This document shows, one piece after another, positions 16,686 to 23,842 of a stretch of DNA of 23,842 bases; within the stretch, counting starts at the first letter, position 1, and the number at the start of each line of letters is the position of its first letter. The notes under the pieces are model-generated. The model made no database searches and was not told the origin of the DNA. It saw only the letters and a list, made by a program, of their open reading frames with translations. Where the stretch lies: contig BFEA01000414.1 of assembly GCA_003427395.1 (NCBI GenBank), positions 522,428 through 546,269 of the forward strand, read 5' to 3'. The stretch is from Chara braunii. Lineage: Eukaryota > Streptophyta > Charophyceae > Charales > Characeae. The position numbers were made by a program, and so were the translations under genes.

Positions 16686-17142
16686 GGGCGTCGTTCGACA
16701 CTCCTCGGGGACGCGATTCCGAGGATTCCGTCATCGTTCCACCTGTCCTCGTAGCCGATTTTTGGAACAGAAATGTGAAAACACTCCGAGGACAAATCCT
16801 TGGGCTCCGAGGATTTCCCAGCCAAATCGTCCTCGGCTCCAAGGGACCTCGCAAGGTCCTTTGGCCCCTGAGGATCCGTGTTTCACGGAGAGGAGAGTGC
16901 ATGCACGTAGAGAGATGTTACAACCGAGAATTCTGATCGTGGCGGCACCCAATTGGCTGAAAGCCTGAAGCACAACTTTTTTTCTTTTTTTTTTCCTTTT
17001 ATTTTTCTGACATTGCTCTGAGGATGAGTCCTAAAACCGATGCTCCTAGGATGAGTGGAACAAAGACGACAAAAACCCTAAACTTTTCCGAGGATTCCTC
17101 CTCGGAGCCCGAGGATGCCCCGAGGAGTGTCGAATGACGCCC
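16686..17142. mobile_element. MITE M3 (element A family), TTA target duplication
   Basis: Ends GGGCGTCGTTCGACACTCCT and AGGAGTGTCGAATGACGCCC, flanked by TTA on both sides (16683-16685 and 17143-17145), the classical PIF/Harbinger target. It is 457 bp and non-coding, with the same interior as M1 and M2. It is the most complete member here and the anchor for assigning the family. Confidence 0.88.
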
Positions 17143-17260
17143 TTATTCAGGTCTCCCGATGGCCCCTGTGATTGGGAGAGTGCCAAAAAGAACAAAACAA
17201 AAAGCAAGCCTCCCTGTCCTTTTCAGGAAAGTTGGGGCAAACCTTCCTCTTCCCGTAACA

Positions 17261-17325
17261 TTTAAAAGCAAAAACAAAGCCCATTTGCAAGCCCTCTATC
17301 CCGGTGATTGTAAGAGAACCACTGG
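17261..17325 (-). repeat. P-family retroposon, 3' fragment, copy P6
   Basis: The minus strand reads GTGGTTCTCTTACAATCACC, GGGATAGAGGGCTTGC, AAATGGGCTTTG, then a T/A-mixed tail. Only the last about 65 bp of the element remain. Confidence 0.65.
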
Positions 17326-17689
17326 GTAACATTATCCCTTGGTGCAGGCGGGATTTCCGGATCTGGCGGGGTCTCATTCTTTGGCGATGGCCTTTCCACC
17401 GCACGGCACGGCCCAGAACTTGGCTGGGTACTGTGCAATGGGCTCTGGGCCCCTAAGCTCCATGATCTTGATCTGCAACAACCCGTGAATGTTCTGCAAA
17501 AATAAAGGGCACCATCTTCAGCTTGTCCTTCGCTGTCAGTGGATTCTTCCTTTTCCTTTTTTTTTTCCCTTCTCCTATGTAAGGGGGTAGCGACCCGAAG
17601 CACCTAACTTAATATTTTCATCCATCTTATTGCATCAGGATTGGAGCTCACCATCTGTATTTATTAACAGTTACATGTTTGTAGCGTTC
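17326..17689. other. No gene recognised between P6 and P7
   Basis: Mixed composition with a T-rich run near 17548-17568. No credible open frame or repeat. Confidence 0.4.
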
Positions 17690-17838
17690 ATCCCCTGGGT
17701 CGCAGGGCAATCAATGCTGGCAGGCCCCACGATCAATGTTTCTCACTGTACTCAGACATTTACATCTCTGTATATGGGACGCTGGACCCGTTTTTCTGCA
17801 GGTGATGCTCCCCACCAGTAGATGGAGCCTCTCCCCAG
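17690..17838 (+). repeat. P-family retroposon fragment, copy P7
   Basis: Core ATGGGACGCTGGACCCG, TTTTTCTGCAGGTGATGC, TCCCCACCAGTAGATGGAGC. The 3' half is absent. It shares the break point after GATGGAGCCTCT with P1, so these two may come from one truncated subfamily. Confidence 0.65.
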
Positions 17839-18217
17839 GTGGTAGTGGTGTCTGCTCGGATCAGCATCACTAAAACTGGTGGGGGAGTTAAAAAAAAACG
17901 CGTGTTCATCCACATGGGCTGGGTTCTTTCTTTTCTTTTCTTTCTTCTTTTTTTTTTTAAGCCCAGGTTGTTGTAGAGGTCAGGGCATACTCGCACTAGG
18001 ACCTTTTTTTCTCATAATCGTAGGATGTGTTTTGTTTGTTGTCACACAGCTGCCTTCAGTTCCCAAATGTGATGTGCCAATTGTGTTCTCAAATCTCAAT
18101 TGCCTGGCAGGCCACCGGGGTATGCATTTTGTCGGCACCTCGAGCTGCCCACAAATCCATATGTCACATTCAAGCATTTTACAGAGAACATGGGCCTCGC
18201 TGCACCACTCTTGAATC
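17839..18217 (+). other. LINE-b upstream region
   Basis: Ahead of the endonuclease frame. A frame near 18050-18200 has scattered Cys and His (C-Q-L-C, and C-H-I-Q ending in G-P-R-C) that could be a ruined ORF1 zinc knuckle, but this is too weak to call. T-rich runs lie at about 17926-17961. Confidence 0.25.
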
Positions 18218-19054
18218 TTGACAAATCAAGAGTTCATTACTAAATGGAAAAAAGCCACAAAAGAAGCAGATCTGGATTTAAGATCCCTAAACGTTAATGG
18301 GTTGGCTACAGCTGATGTAGTTAAACGGAGAGCCTTAGTAGAACAATTCAAAGGGGTGGGAGGGCGTACCTGGCCTGATCTTATTTGCATTCAAGAGACT
18401 CACCCCCTGGACACCCCAGCTCACCAAAGAGCACATAGACTGGCATGGCCTTTCAAAAATTCACTGCTCATGCTCAACATAGTGGATCAGCAGGAGTGGC
18501 CTTCTGGGTTCCACCTGACTCCCGAATGGAAATAATCCACTAGGAGGCAGACAAGATACAGGGGCATTGGATCATGGCTATAGTAATGTTAGAAATAGAA
18601 CTTATAGGTGTCATGAACATTTATGCCCCTAATGATTTAACTGAAAGAAGCCAATTCTATAACGATATCTATAATCATATTCCTAACTTAAAGGACATCT
18701 CTATGGTGATAGCAGGGGATTTTAATGCAGCCCTTGATAGATGGTTGGATCGCTGGAAGATCCCCCACTAGTGTCCATCATATGTGGAAGAAGATGAGAA
18801 AATTATTCAGAAATTTTGCGAATCACAAAAACTCTTTGACTCTTATAGGATAATATTTCCACAAGAATTTTTTTTTACATGCATTAGAAATTGTTTATCT
18901 TCTCATCAATCCAGGTCAAGAATAAATCTAATCATGTTATCTAATGACCTTGATCGAGCTATGATCGGAGCAAATATTTTTCCACAAAGCTCATGGTCTG
19001 GGGGCGATCATAAGATGTGTGTTGTTCTTTTGTCCTTTCGCAAAAAAACAAACT
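18218..19054 (+). pseudogene. LINE-b APE-type endonuclease domain
   Basis: Landmarks of the apurinic-type LINE endonuclease are all visible across three frame pieces: SLNVNGL (about 18281-18301), the ICIQETH block with the catalytic Glu (about 18383-18403), NIYAPND (about 18618-18638), GDFNAAL (about 18717-18737), SRINLIMLSNDL (about 18918-18953) and the terminal SGGDHK with the Asp-His pair (about 18996-19013). After HSGSAGVAFWVPP in a shifted frame there is a TAG, then EADKIQGHW. So all catalytic landmarks persist although the frame does not. The domain nicks target DNA to prime reverse transcription in live relatives. Confidence 0.85.
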
Positions 19055-19229
19055 AAAGTAGAGGATTTTACAAATCGAATACCTCACTACTGCCTCAAAG
19101 AGGTTTTAGGGATTTTATTCAATAAGTATGAAAATTTTAGCAATCGACAAAAGATAAACATGACACCTACATCTCATGGTTTAACAATGGGTTAGTATTT
19201 CTAGCCAAAAAAATATATATTTTAAACTA

Positions 19230-19604
19230 ATGACCAAAGCAAGATTTTCCCAAGAAATAGAAATTCAAGAACAAATATTGAACTATGAACAACATCATTC
19301 AGTACTTTCGAATACAACAACTGACTTACAATCCTTAAAAGACCAGCTTTTATCATTTGCTAAACAACGTTGGCAGAGACACTTAATTAGGGAAAAATTA
19401 ACTAAACATGAAACAGAAGGATAAATGAAAGTTTCTTTTTTTGTTCGTGCTCGAATAAGAGATAGAAGATTTACTATTGAGGCTTTGTAAAATCTTATCA
19501 TTCCTTACTAAGGAGACTCTACCACATCCGCTAGGAGTTTAAAAGTTGTTTATGACTTTTTCAATGATTTTTTTCCTTCCAAAATAAATGGTGTCCAAGA
19601 CGAC
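19230..19604 (+). pseudogene. LINE-b linker between endonuclease and reverse transcriptase
   Basis: An open piece from 19230 to 19424 (EIQEQILNYEQHHS) is followed by three TAA codons and then GDSTTSARSLKVVYDFFNDF. It matches the usual helical linker with its R-x-x-x-I-x-x-L and G-D-S-x-T-S elements, placing it directly ahead of the RT. Confidence 0.6.
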
Positions 19605-20560
19605 ATGGATTTACAATTTTTTTTAGCCCCGATGAAACAGACACTAACACAACAACAAAGGATAAAACTAGAAGAACCAGTCACAAAAAATGAGATTTGG
19701 ATGACACTACTACAGATGGAGGAGGATAAAACACATGGAATTGATGGTCTTCCAAAGGAATTTTGGGGAACTATGTGGAACTTTTTATCGAACGATTTAA
19801 TGAAATATCATAATCAAATCCTGACTGCAAGACAAATGGAAGAAATTGTTGGTCAAGGTATTCTTACCCTTTTATATAAGAAAGGAGACGAATCTAACAT
19901 TAAGAATTATAGGTCAATTACACTCCTAAGTGTTGTATATAAAATGTTAGTCAAAGCCTTAACCAACAGACTTATTCCTATAATGACAAATATCATTCAC
20001 CCATCACAGACTAGTTTCATTCAAGGAAGAAATATCCAAGACAATGTAATACTAATAAATGAAATAATAAAATTATCACGACAAAATCAACAAAATGCAG
20101 CAATTATATTTATTGACTTTGAAAAAACATATGATCATGTTGATTGAAAATTTCTAGATGCCTGCCTAGAAAAATTAAAATTTGGACCTATCATTAGACG
20201 GTGAGTTCACATTTTGCACTTCAATGCTACCACTAGGGTGCAGGTCAATAGGTTACTCTCACATGAGATTCGTCTGTAAAGATCAGTGACGCATGACGAT
20301 CCACTGACTTTTTTTTTATTTTTAATCGTCATGGAAACTCTGGGAGCATATCTAAGGATCAATCCTCATCTCAAAAGACTACAAATAGCAGGGATCCCAG
20401 AAGAAGCATCCAATTTATTTCATGTTTGCTCATGACTTAACAATTATGATGGAGGCAACCCCTCAGAATATGGAAGGAATAAAGGCGCTTATGAAAAAAA
20501 AATTACTACTTTCTGATATTATTGTCAACTGGGATAATAAAACGTTGGGATGGTGGATAC
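19605..20560 (+). pseudogene. LINE-b reverse transcriptase domain
   Basis: The open block 19605-20147 contains HGIDGLPKEFW, ILTLLYKKGDE, NYRSITLLSVVYKMLVKAL and SFIQGRNIQDNVIL. It ends with FIDFEKTYDHVD, which carries the first catalytic Asp. A TGA stands where the family has Trp. The frame then continues through RSVTHDDPL. After a one-base shift near 20415 comes FAHD (20425-20436) where FADD or YADD is expected, so the second catalytic block has lost one of its aspartates. The order and identity of motifs match the L1/Tx1 group; activity is excluded. Confidence 0.88.
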
Positions 20561-20799
20561 GTTCCTAAGGGGATAGACCACATGAAAGTCCAAGGGTTAA
20601 ATGGCTCCCTAAAAAAACACCAATTAGAGTTTTGGATATCATAACACAAGGTAAGCCAGATACTAATAATGTATGGATTTCAACACCGACATTGAAAAAA
20701 ATAAAGAAATGGTGTAACCAACACACATATCTTTTTGGAAGAACTTTTATCCTAAATAATGTGGTTCTAGCATCCATGTGGTATAAATCCGCTTTATGA

Positions 20800-22750
20800 T
20801 CTCTTGAAAAAAAATCAGCAAAAAAACGTAAAATATAACTCCGGGCCTACTTGTGGAGAGGGGACCATAAGACTGAGAACGTTATCCCTAGAGTTGCTTG
20901 GGACACTCTTCTCCAGCCGAAAGTTGAAGGAGGCATTGAATTATTGGATCCGTTTCTCCAATGCCAAGCATTGAGACTTCAATATATTAAAAAACTTATA
21001 TTTGGAATAGACATCTCATGCTAGCCTTTGGCACTATAACAGATCCGAAGACTAGCCCCTACCACTTCTAATAATATTAATCTCCTCACTTGGGTGGACG
21101 GCCGCTACTGGACCATACCAAGACAAAATGCAGGTTCACAAAAGGTTGGGGAAAAAAAAGCAGTCATAAGAGACTTAATATTGGATAACTTCTGGTCAGA
21201 ATTGCTGAAAACATGGCAACCCCCCCCCCTCCCTAACAAATTTTCACCTTCTAGATACGAAGAGGTCCTCAGGCATCCTATTTTTGGCAATAGGTGGAAT
21301 CAGAGATTCTGATGGTAGAGTTTATACTAGTTCCCAACACCCTTGGTTAACCTGGGTTAAAGCAGGAATAATTAGAATTAAGGACTTGTGAGACTTAAGG
21401 AACAGATGTTGGAAATCAGTGGATGTACTGAAAAAATAGATTAAATATGCTCGTAACTTGGTTAATAATTTAGACAAAATAACATCATCTATCCCTCTAG
21501 CATGAATGCTGCTTCTCCAAAAAGGTTTGGAATTTAGAGAAGCGGAATGGGTGAGAGTTATTCAACCATGGGGAGATATAGTTACTGGTCAAATTATGGA
21601 TACCCATAAGGAAGGGTCGATGGTTAACCTATGCAGAATGAGTTAAGATTGCTCAATCTCTCAAATGAACCAAAATGAAGTTGCCTTCTTCCCTGAAGCT
21701 ACAATGTATAAGATTAGAGTTTTATATTTTTCATCAACAAAAAGTTGGAAAACCTTCTTCCCCGAATTGTCAATCATTTACCTACCTTTGGATCCTTTGG
21801 AATGGGTATGGAGGGCTAATAGGAGAAGTAACCCTCAGAGACTGCACTCTCTTACACTTAAAGCCTCATATTGCATCCTTCGACCGAAAATAGATGTCAT
21901 ATCCATTTTGAAGGATAGATGAGTCTGACACCTTAACATCCACATCGATAGACTAACAACTGTTAAATGGTGTAAAGACCTTAAGGAGAGACCAGAAAAA
22001 TTTGCTTCATTACAATGACAAATAATCCATAGGTGTTTACGAACCTTTGATTGACTAATTGACCATTCCTCTCTTGAACAAAAAGGATTGGCTTTATCAT
22101 GGTGTCCCAACGGTAGCTAAGCATTTCCAAGTAGAAAAATAAGAGAAAATATAAAACACACATTTTTACAATTCCCAATGGCCAAATTGCTGTGGAGAAG
22201 ATGAGATCATATTTGGAATAGAATCACTAGATTGGACTGGCTATGGGACTGGCGTGCACTGCTTTTGGGGCACTGACCTCCAATAATGGAAAATCCATCA
22301 GAATTCCAAACAAATCTATTCTATATAGGAAGGAAAGCATTACTTTGGGCATGGTGGTTTGAAAGGTGTGTATTGTCTTGGGAAGGGGTAAGAATTGAGG
22401 GCCAGGAAATCATTGAAATAGTCCAATATTTTGTTCAAACGGAAATCAGAGCACAATGGAGCAAAGCCAAAATTATAATCAGATCAGAGAGTAAAAAACA
22501 AGACATTACAAAAATTCTGCACAAATTTCAAACTAACTGGTTGGGGGATACATCAGGGGAGAATTTAGGGGTAATCAAATGGAATGGTGGGGAAGGAGAT
22601 GCAGACTTCAAGAGAGACCATTACATCATTTTCAATAGTTGGATGAATATACAACCAGGAGCCTCTTTGAAATTCCCAGACTGATTTCCTAAATTTTTTC
22701 CACCTTCGGATCTGGCTGTAGTTGATCTTCAATGGTATGGGGTGGAAACT
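20800..22750 (+). pseudogene. LINE-b C-terminal region
   Basis: LRAYLWRGDHK, RVAWDTLLQPKVEGG and RHPIFGNRWN (to about 21300) lead into a second long frame from 21310 to 22684. That frame holds WLTWVKAGIIRIKDL, PLDPLEWVWRANR, LEQKGL, QFPMAKLLW, ALLWAWWFERCVLSW and SKAKIII. LINE-a has the same blocks in the same order. The zinc-finger Cys and His seen in LINE-a are largely lost here. In-frame TGA codons lie at 21389, 21503, 21920, 21926, 22016, 22052 and 22202; six of these seven align with Trp in LINE-a. Confidence 0.8.
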
Positions 22751-23051
22751 ACATGAAAGGCCTGCATACATTAGTGTCAATGATTATTATATTATTTAAG
22801 TAATAAGAATAAGAGTAAGGTGCACCTAACTTGTTGTGTCATGTTTACATCTGACGGCTCATATATGGCTGAAGAGGCAGTCATCTTACTCATTATAAGT
22901 CTGGTCGGTGTTTCTTGAATCAGGGTCCCTTCGAGGTTCAGTAAAAAGGGAAACTGGGTAAGGCTCTCATACAAGAATATACCTGGGTAGACTGTGAGAA
23001 CCCCGACCTCGTTTTTATCATTTGAAATATCAGCCTTGGGCACTGGGCTCC

Positions 23052-23085
<34 letters not shown>

Positions 23086-23300
23086 AGGTTACCTGATTGG
23101 ATGTCAAGGACCCCCCTGACCGTCCGTGATTGTCCGATTGGACAACCGGTCAGGCGTCAGCCTGGGGCACTATGTCCGAGCAAAAAAAAAAATAGGGGGG
23201 GTCTAGGACACAGACTTGGGAGACACAGGGGCGGACTGCGGGGACAGGCGAAGCCGGGGCGCCGACGGGAAGCATTGTTGGAGGCCGGTAGGGCCTCCAA
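22751..23300. other. Post-LINE sequence with poly(A) and small hairpins
   Basis: No gene recognised. Contains a 29-A run (23054-23082). A two-step hairpin has outer stem CCTGACCG (23115-23122) with CGGTCAGG (23147-23154) and inner stem TTGTCC (23130-23135) with GGACAA (23140-23145). A short palindrome, GGAGGCC and GGCCTCC, lies near 23280-23298. Confidence 0.6.
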
Positions 23301-23514
23301 AAGCGAAAAAAAAAGGCCTAATCTAGGCCGTCAGATCTGCGAGATCGACGACCCAGATTGGGCTATTTTCAAATTCGAAATCGGGGGCACTGGCGTTCTC
23401 CCCCGCACGTCTTGGCCCGCGCGCTGTCGCCCGAGTTCGGTGGTGCCATTGCCGAACTCCGACATCGACGAGCGCAAACCCACGCGCCATCGCCCGCCCA
23501 TGCTAGGTGATCCA
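23301..23514. other. GC-rich sequence ahead of the CTC tract
   Basis: Contains a second small palindrome, GGCCTAatcTAGGCC (about 23313-23327). It could be the edge of a host locus, but no start, splice site or domain can be defended. Confidence 0.35.
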
Positions 23515-23842
23515 CCTTCCCTTCTTCCACCTCCTCCTCCTCCTTCTCCNCCTCCTCCTCCTCCTCCTTCCACTTCTCCTATCTTCCTCCTTCCCCTTCT
23601 CCTCTCCTCGTCCTCCTCCTTTTCGTCTTCCTCCTCCTCCTCCTCCTCCTCCTCCTCCTCGTTGTCGTCGTCCTCCTTCTCCTCCACCTCCTCCTCCTCC
23701 TCCTCCTCGTCCTCCTCTTCTTCTTCCTCCTCCTCCGTCGTCGTGGCCTCCTCCTCCTCCACCTCCTCCTCCATCTCCTCCTCCTCCTCCATCGTCGGGC
23801 CCTTCTCTTCTTCCTCCTTCTCTTCTTGCTCCTTCTCTTCTT
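23515..23842 (+). repeat. (CTC)n/(GAG)n trinucleotide tract running off the window
   Basis: Imperfect CTC/TCC repeat for more than 300 bp, with interspersed CTT, CGT and GTC triplets and one ambiguous base at 23550. On the minus strand it is an open Glu/Asp-rich frame and on the plus strand a Ser/Pro-rich one. Because triplet repeats stay open in several frames, that does not prove a gene. An acidic repeat inside a real exon is still possible. Confidence 0.85.

Larger units (their letters stand above)
18218..22750 (+). mobile_element. LINE-b: near-full-length L1/Tx1-type LINE, inactive
   Basis: Endonuclease, reverse transcriptase and C-terminal domains occur in the canonical order over about 4.5 kb. 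The ancestral frame is cut by at least five frameshifts (near 18470, 18570, 19050-19230, 20415 and 21300) and many stops. The sequence is visibly more AT-rich than LINE-a and the surroundings. No poly(A) follows; the 3' end fades into ATTATTTAAGTAATAAGAAT (about 22790-22810). From about 20800 on, the protein aligns by eye with LINE-a, so the two belong to the same broad clade. Confidence 0.85.

Noticed and set aside
23331-23792. Acidic Glu-rich protein on the minus strand
   Set aside because: Explained by GAG triplets; not called as a gene, though kept as a possibility in the repeat entry.

Overview
The window looks like repeat-dominated nuclear DNA from a eukaryote, most likely a streptophyte plant or alga. 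A Chara-like charophyte is my guess, at low confidence. I see no intact host gene. What can be recognised is mobile DNA: two broken L1/Tx1-type LINEs, PIF/Harbinger-like DNA transposons with their MITEs, foldback elements, short retroposons, tRNA-like SINE heads and many simple repeats. One stretch is a sequencing-library artefact.

Layout: 1-900 is T-rich satellite-like DNA. 901-1450 has no recognisable gene. 1451-1670 holds fragments of two dispersed families, called here C and P. 1675-2918 is a foldback element (Q) with arms of about 300-340 bp around a (CT)n/(GA)n loop. 3020-4893 is a 5'-truncated, decayed LINE (LINE-a). 5590-5975 is a P retroposon. 6127-11295 is a composite. Two inverted C copies lie head to head. 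A 2.0 kb Harbinger-like element (A, 6203-8249) sits in the left copy. A second one (B, 8706-10563, CAA target duplication) sits in the terminal repeat of the right copy. A and B each keep a truncated ORF, and the two ORFs share an N-terminal motif.

12236-12527 is an artefact: a perfect 38-bp Tn5 mosaic-end palindrome (the Nextera junction adapter) lies between two identical 127-bp copies of genomic sequence. 12526-12933 (M1), 14422-15825 (M2, broken) and 16686-17142 (M3, TTA target duplication) are MITEs related to element A. M2 is split by a P retroposon with a poly(A) tail, and that retroposon is itself split by a terminal-inverted-repeat element (N), giving three nested layers. Two tRNA-like SINE heads, several minisatellites, a 155-bp foldback element (S) and more P fragments fill 13.0-17.8 kb.

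18218-22750 is a second, visibly AT-rich LINE (LINE-b). It has recognisable endonuclease, reverse transcriptase and C-terminal domains, but also several frameshifts and many stops. Its TGA stops repeatedly fall where LINE-a, or the reverse-transcriptase family, has tryptophan. 22.8-23.8 kb holds poly(A), small hairpins and a long (CTC)n tract running off the end of the window.

The element letters (A, B, C, M, N, P, Q, S) and LINE-a/LINE-b are labels made for this window, not database names. Family assignments rest on motifs and terminal structure read by eye. No database search was possible.
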